From Nitrosomonas sp. (GTDB lineage: Bacteria; Pseudomonadota; Gammaproteobacteria; Burkholderiales; Nitrosomonadaceae), in contig SSFV01000118.1 of the NCBI GenBank assembly GCA_008015565.1, positions 1 to 64,000 of the forward strand: DNA of 64,000 nt. The letters are read 5' to 3'. The notes under the pieces were generated by a model. That model was not told the DNA's origin and did no database searches. It saw nothing but the letters and a program-made list of their open reading frames with translations. A program made the translations under genes and the position numbers. Positions 52,615-64,000 of the stretch are shown here, one piece after another. The first letter of the stretch is position 1; each line of letters begins with the position of its first letter.

Positions 52615-54741
52615 TTGAAATCTATCAAGAAGAGTATTACTTACGGACGTCATCAACTAACGTTAGAAACAGGAGAAATTGCGAGACAAGCGCACGGCGC
52701 AGTATTGGTTACAATGGATGATACTGTTGTACTCGTTACTGTAGTAGGGTCAAAAAATATTAAACCTGATCAAGATTTCTTCCCGCTAACTGTAGATTAT
52801 CAGGAAAAATTCTATGCGGCGGGTAGAATACCTGGAAGTTTCTTTAAAAGAGAAGGTCGCCCTTCAGAAAAAGAAACACTTACTTCCAGACTAATTGATC
52901 GCCCAATTCGTCCACTCTTTCCTGAAGGTTTTTATCATGAAGTGCAAATTGTTGCCACTGTCATGTCAGCTGATAGTGAAGTAGATGCAGATATTCCCTC
53001 AATAATTGGTACTTCAGCAGCTTTAATACTCTCAGGTATACCTTTTGATGGCCCACTTGGTGCTGCGCGCGTTGGTTACATCAATAATGAGTATGTGCTC
53101 AACCCAACCATTTCAGAACTTAAAAATACTCAGTTGAATCTTGTAGTTGCAGGCACTCAACAAGCAGTATTGATGGTTGAATCGGAAGCAATGGAGCTAT
53201 CCGAAGAAATAATGCTTGGGGCTGTGATGTATGGCCATGAGCAAATGCAAGCGGTCATCAATGCAATTAATGAATTTGCTGACGAGGCAGGTATAACCGC
53301 TTGGGATTGGGCACCTCCTGAAAAAGATACCGTACTTGAAGAAAAAATTGCAAGCTTAGTTGAAAAAGATTTACGCCAAGCTTTTAAAATAAAGCAAAAA
53401 CAGGCGCGCACCGAAGCTATTGAAGCAATTAGTCAACGGGTATCTGCAGAAATCGGTGTTGACACAGACAACGGTCCTGGCTTGCAATCATTTAAAGAAG
53501 CTTTTTTTGCACTTGAATCTAAAATCGTACGAAATCAAATTCTGGATGGCGAACCTCGCATTGATGGTCGAGGCACACGTACAGTCAGAACTATCACGAT
53601 TCGCAATGGCGTGCTACCCCGTACGCATGGTTCTGCATTATTTACGCGAGGAGAAACTCAAGCATTGGCCGTAGCTACACTTGGTACTGCACGTGATGAA
53701 CAGAAAATTGATTCTCTTCAAGGAGATTACAACGATCGCTTCATGTTACATTACAATATGCCCCCTTTTGCTACAGGGGAAATTGGCCGCGTCGGCACTC
53801 CAAAACGCCGGGAAATTGGGCATGGGCGTTTAGCTAAACGTGCACTCGCCGCAGTTTTACCCTCCCCGGAAGAATTTGGTTACTCGATGCGGGTTGTGTC
53901 CGAAATCACCGAATCCAATGGCTCTAGCTCAATGGCATCAGTTTGCGGTGGTTGCCTTGCGCTCATGGATGCGGGCGTTCCATTAAAAGCTCATGTCGCA
54001 GGTATCGCTATGGGGTTAATCAAAGATGGAAATCGCTTTGCTGTATTGACAGATATTCTTGGTGATGAGGACCATTTAGGCGACATGGACTTTAAGGTAG
54101 CTGGAACCGAAAAAGGCATTACAGCACTACAAATGGATATTAAAATCCAAGGTATCACCAAAGAAATTATGCACGCAGCATTGATACAAGCACATGAAGG
54201 GCGCATGCATATTTTGCAAATCATGAAACAAGCATTGCCATCAACACGCGAAGATATTTCAATTCACGCCCCGCGTATTATAAAGCTCAAAATCAATCCA
54301 GAAAAAATTCGCGATGTCATTGGTAAAGGAGGTGCCGTTATCCGTGCGTTAACGGAAGAAACCGGAACCACGATAGACATTACGGACGACGGCCAAGTAA
54401 CAATTGCCTGCGTTAATGCCGAAGGTGGCGAGCTTGCTAAAAAACGCATTGAAGATATTACTGCTGAAGTGGAAGTTGGAAAAATTTATGATGGTATAGT
54501 TTTGAAATTGCTAGACTTTGGCGCCATTGTCAGTGTACTCCCAGGAAAAGATGGGTTATTGCATATCTCACAAATTGCCAGTGAACGTGTTAATAATGTC
54601 TCGGACCACCTTAGTGAGGGTCAGCAAGTTCGCGTCAAAGTTCTTGAAGCCGATGATAAGGGAAGATTAAGGTTAAGTATGAAAGCTGCATTGGCCGATG
54701 AGAATAATTCAAATTCTACAGAAGAATCACAGTACTCTTAA
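52615..54741 (+). CDS. pnp: Polyribonucleotide nucleotidyltransferase
   Basis: PNPase RNase PH, KH ([15 protein letters not shown]) and S1 ([12 protein letters not shown]) domains. Confidence 0.97.
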   Translation: MKSIKKSITYGRHQLTLETGEIARQAHGAVLVTMDDTVVLVTVVGSKNIKPDQDFFPLTVDYQEKFYAAGRIPGSFFKREGRPSEKETLTSRLIDRPIRPLFPEGFYHEVQIVATVMSADSEVDADIPSIIGTSAALILSGIPFDGPLGAARVGYINNEYVLNPTISELKNTQLNLVVAGTQQAVLMVESEAMELSEEIMLGAVMYGHEQMQAVINAINEFADEAGITAWDWAPPEKDTVLEEKIASLVEKDLRQAFKIKQKQARTEAIEAISQRVSAEIGVDTDNGPGLQSFKEAFFALESKIVRNQILDGEPRIDGRGTRTVRTITIRNGVLPRTHGSALFTRGETQALAVATLGTARDEQKIDSLQGDYNDRFMLHYNMPPFATGEIGRVGTPKRREIGHGRLAKRALAAVLPSPEEFGYSMRVVSEITESNGSSSMASVCGGCLALMDAGVPLKAHVAGIAMGLIKDGNRFAVLTDILGDEDHLGDMDFKVAGTEKGITALQMDIKIQGITKEIMHAALIQAHEGRMHILQIMKQALPSTREDISIHAPRIIKLKINPEKIRDVIGKGGAVIRALTEETGTTIDITDDGQVTIACVNAEGGELAKKRIEDITAEVEVGKIYDGIVLKLLDFGAIVSVLPGKDGLLHISQIASERVNNVSDHLSEGQQVRVKVLEADDKGRLRLSMKAALADENNSNSTEESQYS

Positions 54742-54764
54742 TTTCTCAGATTCTTATCAGAAGC

Positions 54765-54804
54765 AAGAAAACTGTGCAGTTTCTTGCAAAACCACAGTTT
54801 TCTT
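54765..54804. terminator. Bidirectional terminator between pnp and dksA
   Basis: AAGAAAACTGTG...CACAGTTTTCTT perfect 12-bp inverted repeat in a convergent intergenic region. Confidence 0.75.
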
Positions 54805-54838
54805 ATTTTACTTTATTAGTATATAAACATATTTGCAT

Positions 54839-55264
54839 TCATTTGGCGATTTGCCTTTCCCGCATTTCGTCCAATGTTTTGCAATCAATGCAAAGTGTCG
54901 CGGTGGGTCTCGCTTCGAGTCTTCTTAAACCGATTTCGATACCACAGCTTTCACAATAACCGTAATCTCCAGAATCGATTTTTTCAATTATCTCATCGAT
55001 TTTCTTGATTAGTTTACGCTCACGATCACGGTTGCGCAGTTCAAGTGTCATATCAGACTCTTGACTTGCACGATCATTAGGATCGGCAAAAACTGTGGCT
55101 TCATCTTGCATAGTATGAACTGCACGATCAATATCTTGACTTAGCTCAACTTTCATCCCTTCCAAAATTTTGCGAAAATGCATGAGTTGCTCGGGACTCA
55201 TATATTCTTCACCAGCTTTTGGTTCATAGGGCGTCACTTGTTTACTTAGCAGCTCTTGCGGCAT
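54839..55264 (-). CDS. dksA: RNA polymerase-binding transcription factor DksA
   Basis: YGYCESCGIEIGLRRLEARPTATLCIDCKTLDE Zn finger. Confidence 0.94.
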   Translation of the reverse strand: MPQELLSKQVTPYEPKAGEEYMSPEQLMHFRKILEGMKVELSQDIDRAVHTMQDEATVFADPNDRASQESDMTLELRNRDRERKLIKKIDEIIEKIDSGDYGYCESCGIEIGLRRLEARPTATLCIDCKTLDEMRERQIAK

Positions 55265-55472
55265 TTTTTAAAGCTCCTGTTTAATTCCAATCGCGTACTA
55301 AAATAGCATACTATAATCAAAAACTGCATTACATAACAAGTGTTATTTTTCAACGTGGTTCTTTTAATTATTTAGGACGGTGGAATTTATTTTATTAATT
55401 TACCTATAATATTTTTTTGCATTGATAAGAAATTGACGTTTCAAACCTAAAAAGGTATAGTTACGCCTTTTT

Positions 55473-55549
55473 CGGGGTGTAGCGTAGCCTGGTAGCGCGC
55501 CTGGTTTGGGACCAGGATGTCGGGAGTTCAAATCTCTCCACCCCGACCA
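55473..55549 (+). tRNA. tRNA-Pro (TGG)
   Basis: CGGGGTG...CACCCCG-ACCA, anticodon loop TTTGGGA, CCA encoded. Confidence 0.96.
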
Positions 55550-55583
55550 ATTGCAACCCTAATTGTTGTGCATGCTCGGGTTG

Positions 55584-55660
55584 GTGCCCGTAGCTCAATC
55601 GGATAGAGCACCAGCCTTCTAAGCTGGGGGTTACAGGTTCGATTCCTGTCGGGCACGCCA
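55584..55660 (+). tRNA. tRNA-Arg (TCT)
   Basis: GTGCCCG...CGGGCAC-GCCA, anticodon loop CTTCTAA. Confidence 0.96.
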
Positions 55661-55735
55661 TTAAAACAAATTTCTTCAGCTTGCGGGTTAAAATTACTTT
55701 TCAGATTAAGAACACTGCAACGCTTTGTATCGATG

Positions 55736-55811
55736 GTGGCTGTAGCTCAGTTGGTAGAGTCCCGGATTGTGATTCCGGTTGTCGTGGGTTCGAGTCCCAT
55801 CAGCCACCCCA
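55736..55811 (+). tRNA. tRNA-His (GTG)
   Basis: GTGGCTG...CAGCCAC-CCCA, anticodon loop TTGTGAT; G at 55735 fits G-1. Confidence 0.96.
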
Positions 55812-55956
55812 TACACACAATTAATTTCTTCAGTATTCTCTTTGTTATGCAGGCAGGCAATTTCAAACGTGACATGAGTTGCTCAAAAATATATTATCAA
55901 TGGGAATATTTTTTATCTTCACCTGTCTGCAGTTTTGATCATTCAGGAAATTTATC

Positions 55957-58887
55957 ATGAACCACAATTTATTTAATAGCCTGTGTGAGCTCTCAATTCC
56001 GCAAGGAAAAAAAGCAAAATATTACTCACTTCCGATTCTGGAAAAAAACAGGATTGGAAAGATTTCCCGTTTGCCGATATCGATTCGCATCATACTAGAA
56101 TCAGTATTACGCAATTATGACGATAAAAAAATTACCGAAACGCATATCCGGCAATTAGCAAACTGGCAACCCCGTGCCAATAGAATCGATGAAATTCCAT
56201 TTGTAGTGTCACGCATAATATTGCAAGACTTCACAGGTGTTCCTTTACTTGTAGATTTAGCAGCGATGCGTAGCGCAGCAGTAAAATTAGGGAAAAACCC
56301 TAAGTTGATTGAACCGCTAGTTCCTGTAGATTTAGTGGTAGATCATTCAATCCAAGTCGATCACTATGGAACCCGGGAAGCACTTGACCAGAATATGGAA
56401 ATTGAATTTTCACGCAACAATGAACGCTATCAATTTATTAAATGGGGTATGCAAGCTTTTGACACTTTCAAGGTAATTCCCCCAGGTATTGGTATCGTAC
56501 ATCAGGTCAATCTCGAATATCTTGCCCGCGGAGTACACCAAAAAGATGGAATAATTTTCCCGGATACGTTAGTCGGTACCGACTCACATACTACCATGAT
56601 AAATGGAATTGGCGTGGTAGGTTGGGGGGTTGGTGGTATTGAAGCCGAAGCTGGCATGCTGGGACAGCCTGTTTACTTCCTTACACCAGATGTAGTGGGC
56701 GTTCATTTGAAAGGACAGCTACGTGAAGGCGTTACTGCTACCGATTTGGTTTTAACTATCACAGAAATGTTGCGAAAAGCTAATGTCGTTGGTAAATTTG
56801 TAGAATTTTTCGGTGAAGGAACTGCTTCACTGGCTCTACCTGATCGAGCTACTATTGCTAATATGGCTCCAGAATATGGCGCAACAATGGGTTTCTTTCC
56901 AGTTGACGATGCTACTATTGAATATTTCAAAGCTACAGGACGTACTGTAGATGAAATTTCCGCATTTAAAAGTTATTTTCAAGCCCAAGAAATTTATGGT
57001 ATTCCACAGCAAGGTGAAATTGATTATACACTTGAACTATCACTTGACCTAAACTCAGTCGTACCTTCACTGGCTGGCCCCAAACGTCCGCAAGACCGCA
57101 TTGATCTGCCCGCAATCAAATCCAAATTTACGGAGCTCTTTAATAAGCCTGCCAAAGAAGGTGGTTATAACAAGCAAGACGATGATATTAATCAACGTTA
57201 TCTGACACGCAATATCAACATAGAAGACCCCGAACTGTGTACTCATCTTGGTCCGGGCAATCTTGAGGACGTCAGGCTGGCATCACCCGATCCAACCCAA
57301 ACACCTCAAACAAGCAACAATCAAGCAACGCAAACCACACCCATCGAAAGGCGAATGGTTTCGCGTCATATTGTTGAAATGACCGGTAATCGCCCAATGT
57401 TGGATGAAGACGAATTACACCCAAGTGAACTGGATGGTTCTTCGATCAGCCTTGGCCATGGAGATATCTTGATTGCTGCGATTACATCCTGTACCAATAC
57501 CTCCAACCCCAGTGTACTGCTAGCCGCTGGATTGGTAGCTAAAAAGGCTGTTGAGAAAGGATTATCGGTCAAACCCCATATCAAAACCTCACTCGCCCCT
57601 GGCTCTCGAGTCGTCACCGGCTATTTAGCTGCCACGGGATTGTTACCCTATTTGGAACAGCTGGGGTTTAATGTCGTGGGGTATGGCTGTACCACATGTA
57701 TCGGCAATGCCGGACCATTAGCAGATCCAATTGAAGAAGCGATAGTAAAGCACGATTTGGTTTGTGCTGCGGTATTGTCTGGAAACCGTAATTTTGAAGC
57801 CCGCATTCATACAAATATTCGCGCCAACTTTCTAGCTTCGCCACCACTCGTTGTAGCCTATGCTATCGCTGGTACTGTACAAAAAGATCTTACGACTGAG
57901 CCACTCGGTATTAACAAAAACAATCAACCTGTATGGCTCAAAGATATCTGGCCGAGCAGTGAGGAAGTTCATGAATTAATGAAATTTGCCAGTAACCCGG
58001 ATACCTTCCAGCTACTTTATAGCGACCTTACCCGAAACCATACGTTATGGAATAGCGTTACTTCAGTCAGCGGACAGACCTATAATTGGCCGCAATCCAC
58101 TTATATCGCTGAGCCGCCATTTTTCGATAATTTTTCACTGCAACCTATAACTTCCTCTGAAATAGGTAGCATCAAAAATGCCTATGCACTGGGAATATTC
58201 GGTGATTCCGTAACGACAGATCATATCAGTCCTGCAGGCTCGATAAGAGATGTTTCTCCAGCTGGTCAGTACCTATTGGATCATCAAGTCGATAAAAACC
58301 ACTTTAATAGCTACGGCGCCCGCCGTGGTAACCACGAAGTAATGATGCGAGGCACATTTGCCAATGTCCGCATAAAAAACTTAATGGTTCCCGGCAGTGA
58401 AGGCGGCGTTACACTATTTCGTGACCCGATCAGCCGAGACACTATACAAATGAGCATTTATGACGCCGCAATGAAATATCAAGCGCTCACTATTCCAACA
58501 ATCGTTTTCGGCGGCAAAGAGTATGGTACGGGTTCAAGTCGGGACTGGGCCGCAAAAGGAACTCAACTTCTTGGGATCAAAGCGGTAATCGCGGTTAGTT
58601 TCGAGCGCATACACCGTAGCAACCTGATCGGAATGGGTGTACTGCCATTACAATTCAAGGGTAATGATAGTGCGGATTCCCTTGGAATAAAAGGCGATGA
58701 GCAATTTGATATTCTGGGTTTGGACAATATTCAACCGCAACAGGATGTTACTTTAGTGATACGAGCTCAAGACGGCAGTAGCAAGTTGGTTTCATTACTA
58801 TGCCGTATTGATACCGCTATTGAGGTCGACTACTATAAACATGGCGGTATTCTGCCCTATGTACTCAGGGAGTTGATGACTCAATAA
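55957..58887 (+). CDS. acnA: Aconitate hydratase A
   Basis: [53 protein letters not shown]. Confidence 0.96.
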   Translation: MNHNLFNSLCELSIPQGKKAKYYSLPILEKNRIGKISRLPISIRIILESVLRNYDDKKITETHIRQLANWQPRANRIDEIPFVVSRIILQDFTGVPLLVDLAAMRSAAVKLGKNPKLIEPLVPVDLVVDHSIQVDHYGTREALDQNMEIEFSRNNERYQFIKWGMQAFDTFKVIPPGIGIVHQVNLEYLARGVHQKDGIIFPDTLVGTDSHTTMINGIGVVGWGVGGIEAEAGMLGQPVYFLTPDVVGVHLKGQLREGVTATDLVLTITEMLRKANVVGKFVEFFGEGTASLALPDRATIANMAPEYGATMGFFPVDDATIEYFKATGRTVDEISAFKSYFQAQEIYGIPQQGEIDYTLELSLDLNSVVPSLAGPKRPQDRIDLPAIKSKFTELFNKPAKEGGYNKQDDDINQRYLTRNINIEDPELCTHLGPGNLEDVRLASPDPTQTPQTSNNQATQTTPIERRMVSRHIVEMTGNRPMLDEDELHPSELDGSSISLGHGDILIAAITSCTNTSNPSVLLAAGLVAKKAVEKGLSVKPHIKTSLAPGSRVVTGYLAATGLLPYLEQLGFNVVGYGCTTCIGNAGPLADPIEEAIVKHDLVCAAVLSGNRNFEARIHTNIRANFLASPPLVVAYAIAGTVQKDLTTEPLGINKNNQPVWLKDIWPSSEEVHELMKFASNPDTFQLLYSDLTRNHTLWNSVTSVSGQTYNWPQSTYIAEPPFFDNFSLQPITSSEIGSIKNAYALGIFGDSVTTDHISPAGSIRDVSPAGQYLLDHQVDKNHFNSYGARRGNHEVMMRGTFANVRIKNLMVPGSEGGVTLFRDPISRDTIQMSIYDAAMKYQALTIPTIVFGGKEYGTGSSRDWAAKGTQLLGIKAVIAVSFERIHRSNLIGMGVLPLQFKGNDSADSLGIKGDEQFDILGLDNIQPQQDVTLVIRAQDGSSKLVSLLCRIDTAIEVDYYKHGGILPYVLRELMTQ

Positions 58888-59015
58888 AGTAATTTCTTGT
58901 ATAGGGAACTACTGATTAATTGACTGCACGAGCGAATCATTTCCTTGAATTAATCATCGTTTCCATAGCAACCGCAGCATAAAAGCAGCTACTTTTCTGA
59001 CAAACAGCTAGAAAT

Positions 59016-59891
59016 TTATTTTTTAAGCAGATTATGGAGAAAAGCTTGGAAATCTTGCTTGAGTTCAGCATGTTTCAATGCAAACTCTACAGTTGCTTCC
59101 AAGTAACCCGATTTGCTTCCGCAATCGAAACGTTTCCCATTAAACTCATAACCTAATACTGACTCCTCGTTCAACAACTTTGCAATCGCATCAGTCAATT
59201 GGATTTCATTTCCTGCACCACGCTCCGTTTGCTCAAGTAACTTAAAAATACGCGGCGTTAAAATGTAACGGCCAACTACTGCCAAATTAGAAGGCGCTTT
59301 ATCGACAGCAGGTTTCTCGACAATAGCATTGACCTTGGATAAGCTCTCCGCAATGTACTGGCTATCAATAATGCCGTAACGATTGACTGTTGCACGCGGT
59401 ACTTGTTCAATTCCAAGTATTGAACAATGGTGATGATTATAAACATCGACCATCTGATTTAAACAAGTTCTCTCACCCGCATCTATTAGATCATCGGCCA
59501 ATAAAACCGCAAATGGTTCATTACCGACCACCGATTGCGCGCATAACACTGCATGCCCCAAACCCAGCGCCTCGGCCTGTCGAATATAAACACAATCTAC
59601 ATGCGAGGGTAGAATATTCCGAACCACCTCAAGCATTTCGTTTTTCTGGCCAGCTTCTAAATTTGCCTCTAACTCGAATGCTTTATCAAAATGATCAGGT
59701 ATTGAATTTTTATTACGGCCAATAATAAAAATCAATACGTCAATACCCGCCGCAACCGCTTCTTCGGCAGCAAACTGTATTAAGGGTTTATCAACAATTG
59801 GCAACATCTCTTTAGGATTCGCCTTGGTTGCTGGCAAGAAACGTGTTCCCAGTCCTGCTACCGGAAAAACAGCTTTTCTGATCGGCTTCAT
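59016..59891 (-). CDS. galU: UTP-glucose-1-phosphate uridylyltransferase
   Basis: [34 protein letters not shown]. Confidence 0.95.
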   Translation of the reverse strand: MKPIRKAVFPVAGLGTRFLPATKANPKEMLPIVDKPLIQFAAEEAVAAGIDVLIFIIGRNKNSIPDHFDKAFELEANLEAGQKNEMLEVVRNILPSHVDCVYIRQAEALGLGHAVLCAQSVVGNEPFAVLLADDLIDAGERTCLNQMVDVYNHHHCSILGIEQVPRATVNRYGIIDSQYIAESLSKVNAIVEKPAVDKAPSNLAVVGRYILTPRIFKLLEQTERGAGNEIQLTDAIAKLLNEESVLGYEFNGKRFDCGSKSGYLEATVEFALKHAELKQDFQAFLHNLLKK

Positions 59892-59967
59892 TGATAAAGA
59901 ATCTCCCAGTTATTGAATAAATTTCAATTTAAGCTACTGTGTTTCAAATAATCACGAATTATTTCAG

Positions 59968-61002
59968 CTAAGCTTGATAACCATTAGGATTGGCGCTTTG
60001 CCAATGCCAACTGTGCGCACACATTTCGTCTAAGCCAAGTTTAGCCTGCCAGCCTAGCAACTTGGAAGCAAGCTTTGGATCAGCATAGCAAGAAGCAATA
60101 TCACCGGGACGCCTCGGTGCCAGCCGATAGGGAATGGGCCGTTGACTTGCTTTTTCATATGCATGTACAACATCCAAAACACTGTAACCTCGCCCGGTAC
60201 CCAAATTAACTGTTAAACACCCTGCGTATTTATGTGCTTGTGTATTATCTGCAGCAGCCAATGCCTTCAGAGCCTTGATATGCCCAACCGCTAAATCGAC
60301 TACATGAATGTAGTCTCGCACCCCTGTGCCATCAGGAGTAGGATAATCGTTACCCCATACACTCAAAGCTTCTCTTCGGCCTACTGCAACTTGTGCCACG
60401 AAAGGCATCAGATTATTCGGAATACCTTGCGGATCCTCCCCAATTAATCCGCTTGGATGTGCACCAACCGGATTAAAGTAGCGTAAGATACTAATTCGGA
60501 ATGAATTATCACTACTCTGAAAATCGCGCAGTATTTCCTCAACCATCAATTTACTACGACCGTATGGATTAGTTGGAGCGAGCGGATGATCCTCGGTTAG
60601 TGGCAATCTTACGGGATCACCGTATACCGTTGCAGAAGAACTGAAAACTAAGGTATTGACTTTGCATTCCCGCATGGCCTCCAACAATCGTAATGTGCCT
60701 ACGACATTATTATCATAGTAAGAAAGCGGGTGCTCTACCGATTCTCCGACTGCTTTGAGCCCGGCGAAATGAATCACTGCAGTGGGTTTACTTTGCTTAA
60801 ACGCTGTCACCAAGGCAGCACGATCACGGCAATCACCGACTATCAGTTGCGGTTGTTTACCGGTTATCTGCGCTACACGAGTCAATGATTCGGCATTACT
60901 ATTGCAGAAATTATCAAAAACCGTGACATCGAAGCCTGCATTCAATAACTCAACGCAAGTATGTGATCCAATATACCCTGCACCGCCTGTGACAAAAATC
61001 AT
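59968..61002 (-). CDS. galE: UDP-glucose 4-epimerase
   Basis: FVTGGAGYIGSHTCVELL; NPYGRSKLMVEEIL (YxxxK). Confidence 0.95.
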   Translation of the reverse strand: MIFVTGGAGYIGSHTCVELLNAGFDVTVFDNFCNSNAESLTRVAQITGKQPQLIVGDCRDRAALVTAFKQSKPTAVIHFAGLKAVGESVEHPLSYYDNNVVGTLRLLEAMRECKVNTLVFSSSATVYGDPVRLPLTEDHPLAPTNPYGRSKLMVEEILRDFQSSDNSFRISILRYFNPVGAHPSGLIGEDPQGIPNNLMPFVAQVAVGRREALSVWGNDYPTPDGTGVRDYIHVVDLAVGHIKALKALAAADNTQAHKYAGCLTVNLGTGRGYSVLDVVHAYEKASQRPIPYRLAPRRPGDIASCYADPKLASKLLGWQAKLGLDEMCAHSWHWQSANPNGYQA

Positions 61003-61082
61003 AGCTATCAGCCTTAATAAAAAGTGATTGATATACGCAATTCAATTTAACGCTTAACTTAGCACTTAACAGCCCAATGCGA

Positions 61083-62042
61083 TTAATTACGAAAATGCTG
61101 TTTGAAACTTGTCACGAAAGAATCGAGCGCGTTTGTTGGCAAATCATTTATACCCGCTGCCGCTTTACGTCCCCCGCCAGTATCAAATTGCAAACACAGC
61201 ACATCCGCACCCTGCGGGTTCGTTAATGCAGCGCGCACACTCACCGTATAATTTCCACGCTGATTTAACGTAATTACCGCATGGGCGCGTTCAGGGCTTT
61301 CATTTGCCAGTTTATTAGCAAAAATACCGCTCACACGCCTGGCCCAAGCAGCATCCGGCATCAAATAAGCGGCGCAGTAGTCATCCCTTACCAATGGCTG
61401 CAGGTCATCAGCCCGGCTCATATCATCCTTGTACCCTTGCTCCAGCTTAACAAAAGCTGCCGACTTGGCAATGAAATCGAAAGGACTGACAAATGATTGC
61501 ATTTCCTCATACAACTGCGCTGGATGAAAATGCAAATCAGCCAAAGTATCGCCATATCCGTTGTAATTTAAATATTCCCCCAGACATGCAAGTTGCTCTG
61601 TTTCTGTTTTCGATAATCCTGCTAAGTTTGCAAGTTGTTGCGCCCTTTTTATTAAGTTATCGCCAAAAGCGGCGGTGATTGCCCAATTATGAAACCTCTT
61701 TTCCAGATAGTGATCGACTAATACACTCGTACAAATATCTGCTGACAGATCAATATATGCGGAAAAGTTATTATGTTGGGGTATCTCTCCAGCATGGTGA
61801 TGATCGAAATACCTGACGGCCACTCCAGTTTCCAGCAAACGCATTAATCCCTTACGATTGCTGTCCAGAGAAATATCAAGCACTGTCACATGATCCCCAG
61901 CATTCGCTTGCACTCGATCCAGCAACTTGATATCGCGTTTTACACCTGTAATCAAATTGGCAGTTCCGGGTTCCGCTAACTTAAGTTGATGTAACGCACA
62001 CAAACCATCTGCATCGCCATTAAATACATAATAATGAGTCAT
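61083..62042 (-). CDS. DHH-family phosphoesterase
   Basis: YYVFNGDADGLCALHQLKL, VLDISLD, YFDHHHAG; C-terminal RGNYTVSVRA...GGGRKAAAG. Confidence 0.85.
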   Translation of the reverse strand: MTHYYVFNGDADGLCALHQLKLAEPGTANLITGVKRDIKLLDRVQANAGDHVTVLDISLDSNRKGLMRLLETGVAVRYFDHHHAGEIPQHNNFSAYIDLSADICTSVLVDHYLEKRFHNWAITAAFGDNLIKRAQQLANLAGLSKTETEQLACLGEYLNYNGYGDTLADLHFHPAQLYEEMQSFVSPFDFIAKSAAFVKLEQGYKDDMSRADDLQPLVRDDYCAAYLMPDAAWARRVSGIFANKLANESPERAHAVITLNQRGNYTVSVRAALTNPQGADVLCLQFDTGGGRKAAAGINDLPTNALDSFVTSFKQHFRN

Positions 62043-62093
62043 AATGATAAGATTGAATTAGTTACAACAATGTATCGAAAAAATTGACGAGTA

Positions 62094-64000
62094 TCACGAT
62101 TGGTCTAGCACACCAGCATCACTTAAATAGTTCACAATTTTTTCGACTGCCAGTTCCGGTGTTAGTGTTGTCGTATCGACATGAATTTCGGCATTCTCCG
62201 GCACCTCATAAGGTGAATCGATGCCGGTAAAGTTTTTTAACTCCCCGCGCCGCATTTTTTTATACAAACCTTTAGGATCACGCTTCTCAGCCACATCGAT
62301 CGGGGTATCAATAAAAACCTCAAAGAACTCACCCCGATCAACCAGTTCCCGAGCCATTCTTCGTTCAGATCTGAATGGCGAAATAAACGATACCAAAACA
62401 ATTTGTCCTGCATCCACCATCAACCTGGCAACTTCGGCAATGCGACGAATATTTTCAACCCGGTCTGCGTCAGTAAAGCCAAGATCCTTGTTAAGACCGT
62501 GACGCACATTATCGCCATCCAATAAGTAAGTATGTTTCCCCAGTGAATAAAGTTTCTTCTCGACCAAATTGGCAATGGTCGACTTGCCGCTACCCGATAA
62601 GCCAGTAAACCACAGAACAAAAGGCTTCTGGCCTTTAATGGCTGCATGCGCCTGTTTGTTGATATTGATAGCTTGCCAGTGAATATTTTGTGATCGCCGC
62701 AAAGCGAAATGTAACATTCCTGCCCCAACAGTATTGTTGGTCAGGCGATCGATCATGATGAAGCCACCCGTATCCCGGTCTTCAATGTAAGGGTCAAATG
62801 CTATCAATCGATCCGTACTTAAATTGCACACACCAATCTCGTTAAGCTCTAGTTTTGTGACTGCGACATGCTCAAGCGTATTGACATTAACCTTGTATTT
62901 CAGCGTTGAAACATTCGCGGTTACTATTCTCGCACCAATCTTCATAAGATATGGCCTGCCGGGAAGCATCGGTTCTTCAGTCATCCACACGAGCGTAGCT
63001 TCAAATTGGTCCGCCACACTAGGTGGCGAATCAGTCGAGGCGAGAATATCTCCTCGGCTAATATCAATTTCATCGGTAAGTGTAAGCGTTATAGATTGAC
63101 CCGAGATCGCTTGTTCAAGATCTCCTTCATTGGTTACGATACGTGCCACGCGGCTTTCTTTACCGGAAGGCAAAACACGAACCGGGTCGCCAGGTTTGAC
63201 ATTACCTCGCACAATCAAACCGGAATAACCACGAAAATCGAGATTAGGGCGATTGACCCATTGCACTGGCATACGAAAAATCCCCGATTTTCCAGATTCA
63301 TCTTCAATCTCTATATTTTCTAAATATCCCATCAGCGTCTCGCCGCGGTACCAAGGCGTATTAGCGCTTAATGACGTGATGTTATCGCCCTTCAAAGCCG
63401 ACATGGGAATCGATACGATATTCTGTAATCCTAGCTCCTTAGCAAAAGTACGGTAATCTTGATCGATCTGATTAAAAATCTCTTGTGAATACCCAACCAT
63501 ATCGAGCTTATTTATTGCCAGTACCACGTTACGGATTCCGATTAATGATACGAGATAGCTATGCCGCCGCGTTTGCGTCAACACTCCCTTTCGCGCATCG
63601 ATAAGAATCACAGCAACATCCGCGGTGGAAGCACCGGTAATCATATTGCGCGTATATTGCTCATGCCCCGGCGTATCGGCCACAATGAATTTTCTTTTGT
63701 CTGTAGAGAAAAAGCGATACGCCACATCAATCGTAATGCCTTGTTCTCGCTCCGCCGCTAAACCATCCACCAGAAGGGCAAAATCCAAATCGCCTGCTTG
63801 AGTTCCAACTTTTTTGGAATCGAACTCCAATTGCGCCAATTGGTCTTCAAACAACATTTTTGATTCATAGAGCATCCGCCCGATCAGCGTACTTTTTCCA
63901 TCGTCAACACTACCGCAGGTAATAAACCGCAATAAACTCTTTCTTTCATGCGTTTTTAAATACAGCTCGATATCTTCGGCAATTAAATCAGATACGTGCG
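62094..64000 (-). CDS. cysNC: Bifunctional sulfate adenylyltransferase subunit 1 / adenylylsulfate kinase, truncated by window edge
   Basis: EF-Tu-like GSVDDGKSTLIGRMLYESK + APS kinase GLSGSGKSTIANLVEKKL. The frame stays open from 63932 to 64000 (HVSDLIAEDIELYLKTHERKSLL), so the true start lies outside the window. Confidence 0.94.
   Translation of the reverse strand, partial: HVSDLIAEDIELYLKTHERKSLLRFITCGSVDDGKSTLIGRMLYESKMLFEDQLAQLEFDSKKVGTQAGDLDFALLVDGLAAEREQGITIDVAYRFFSTDKRKFIVADTPGHEQYTRNMITGASTADVAVILIDARKGVLTQTRRHSYLVSLIGIRNVVLAINKLDMVGYSQEIFNQIDQDYRTFAKELGLQNIVSIPMSALKGDNITSLSANTPWYRGETLMGYLENIEIEDESGKSGIFRMPVQWVNRPNLDFRGYSGLIVRGNVKPGDPVRVLPSGKESRVARIVTNEGDLEQAISGQSITLTLTDEIDISRGDILASTDSPPSVADQFEATLVWMTEEPMLPGRPYLMKIGARIVTANVSTLKYKVNVNTLEHVAVTKLELNEIGVCNLSTDRLIAFDPYIEDRDTGGFIMIDRLTNNTVGAGMLHFALRRSQNIHWQAININKQAHAAIKGQKPFVLWFTGLSGSGKSTIANLVEKKLYSLGKHTYLLDGDNVRHGLNKDLGFTDADRVENIRRIAEVARLMVDAGQIVLVSFISPFRSERRMARELVDRGEFFEVFIDTPIDVAEKRDPKGLYKKMRRGELKNFTGIDSPYEVPENAEIHVDTTTLTPELAVEKIVNYLSDAGVLDQS

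Noticed and set aside
55461-55661. 66 aa minus-strand ORF (MACPTGIEPVTPSLEG...)
   Set aside because: Antisense to tRNA-Pro and tRNA-Arg; a classic spurious tRNA-derived ORF.
55733-55960. 75 aa ORF (MVAVAQLVESRIVIPVV...)
   Set aside because: Overlaps tRNA-His; a common mis-annotated tRNA translation.
1-64000. CRISPR arrays, prophage or integrase modules, rRNA operon
   Set aside because: No regularly spaced repeats, phage structural genes, integrases or rRNA sequence seen in the window.

Overview
64 kb chromosomal window from a betaproteobacterium; gene content and order look like a Nitrosomonas-type ammonia oxidizer (taxonomy is inferred). Most of it is housekeeping: glnS, rplM-rpsI, argC, a bactofilin gene, erpA, anmK, an M23 peptidase, tyrS, a DEAD-box helicase, sucCD, rpsO-pnp, dksA, three tRNAs (Pro, Arg, His), acnA, galU, galE and cysNC. 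There is also a trehalose/alpha-glucan block (treS-maltokinase, treZ and a malQ-treY fusion). The most notable accessory region is a four-gene same-strand cassette at 16364-23100. It encodes (1) a predicted sensor with an NDT/TIR-like N-terminus, a TPR/TRAFs-binding-like middle and a SLOG-like C-terminus, (2) a patatin-like phospholipase, (3) a di-heme c-type cytochrome lipoprotein of the cytochrome-c-peroxidase/RoxA-like type, and (4) a cytochrome P450. This reads like a regulated lipid-release plus oxygenation (oxylipin-like) stress or conflict system. Other points of interest: a protein kinase homologue that has lost every catalytic signature, divergent from a dynamin-like GTPase; a double-receiver/GGDEF protein with all active sites degenerate; a perfect FNR-type box at 23472-23485; a nucleotidyltransferase (MNT) pseudogene with an in-frame stop overlapping the end of glnS; an internally deleted IS256-type transposase remnant; and a short IS/MITE-like inverted-repeat unit at 48344-48456. 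All domain calls come from reading motifs by eye; no database search was run.
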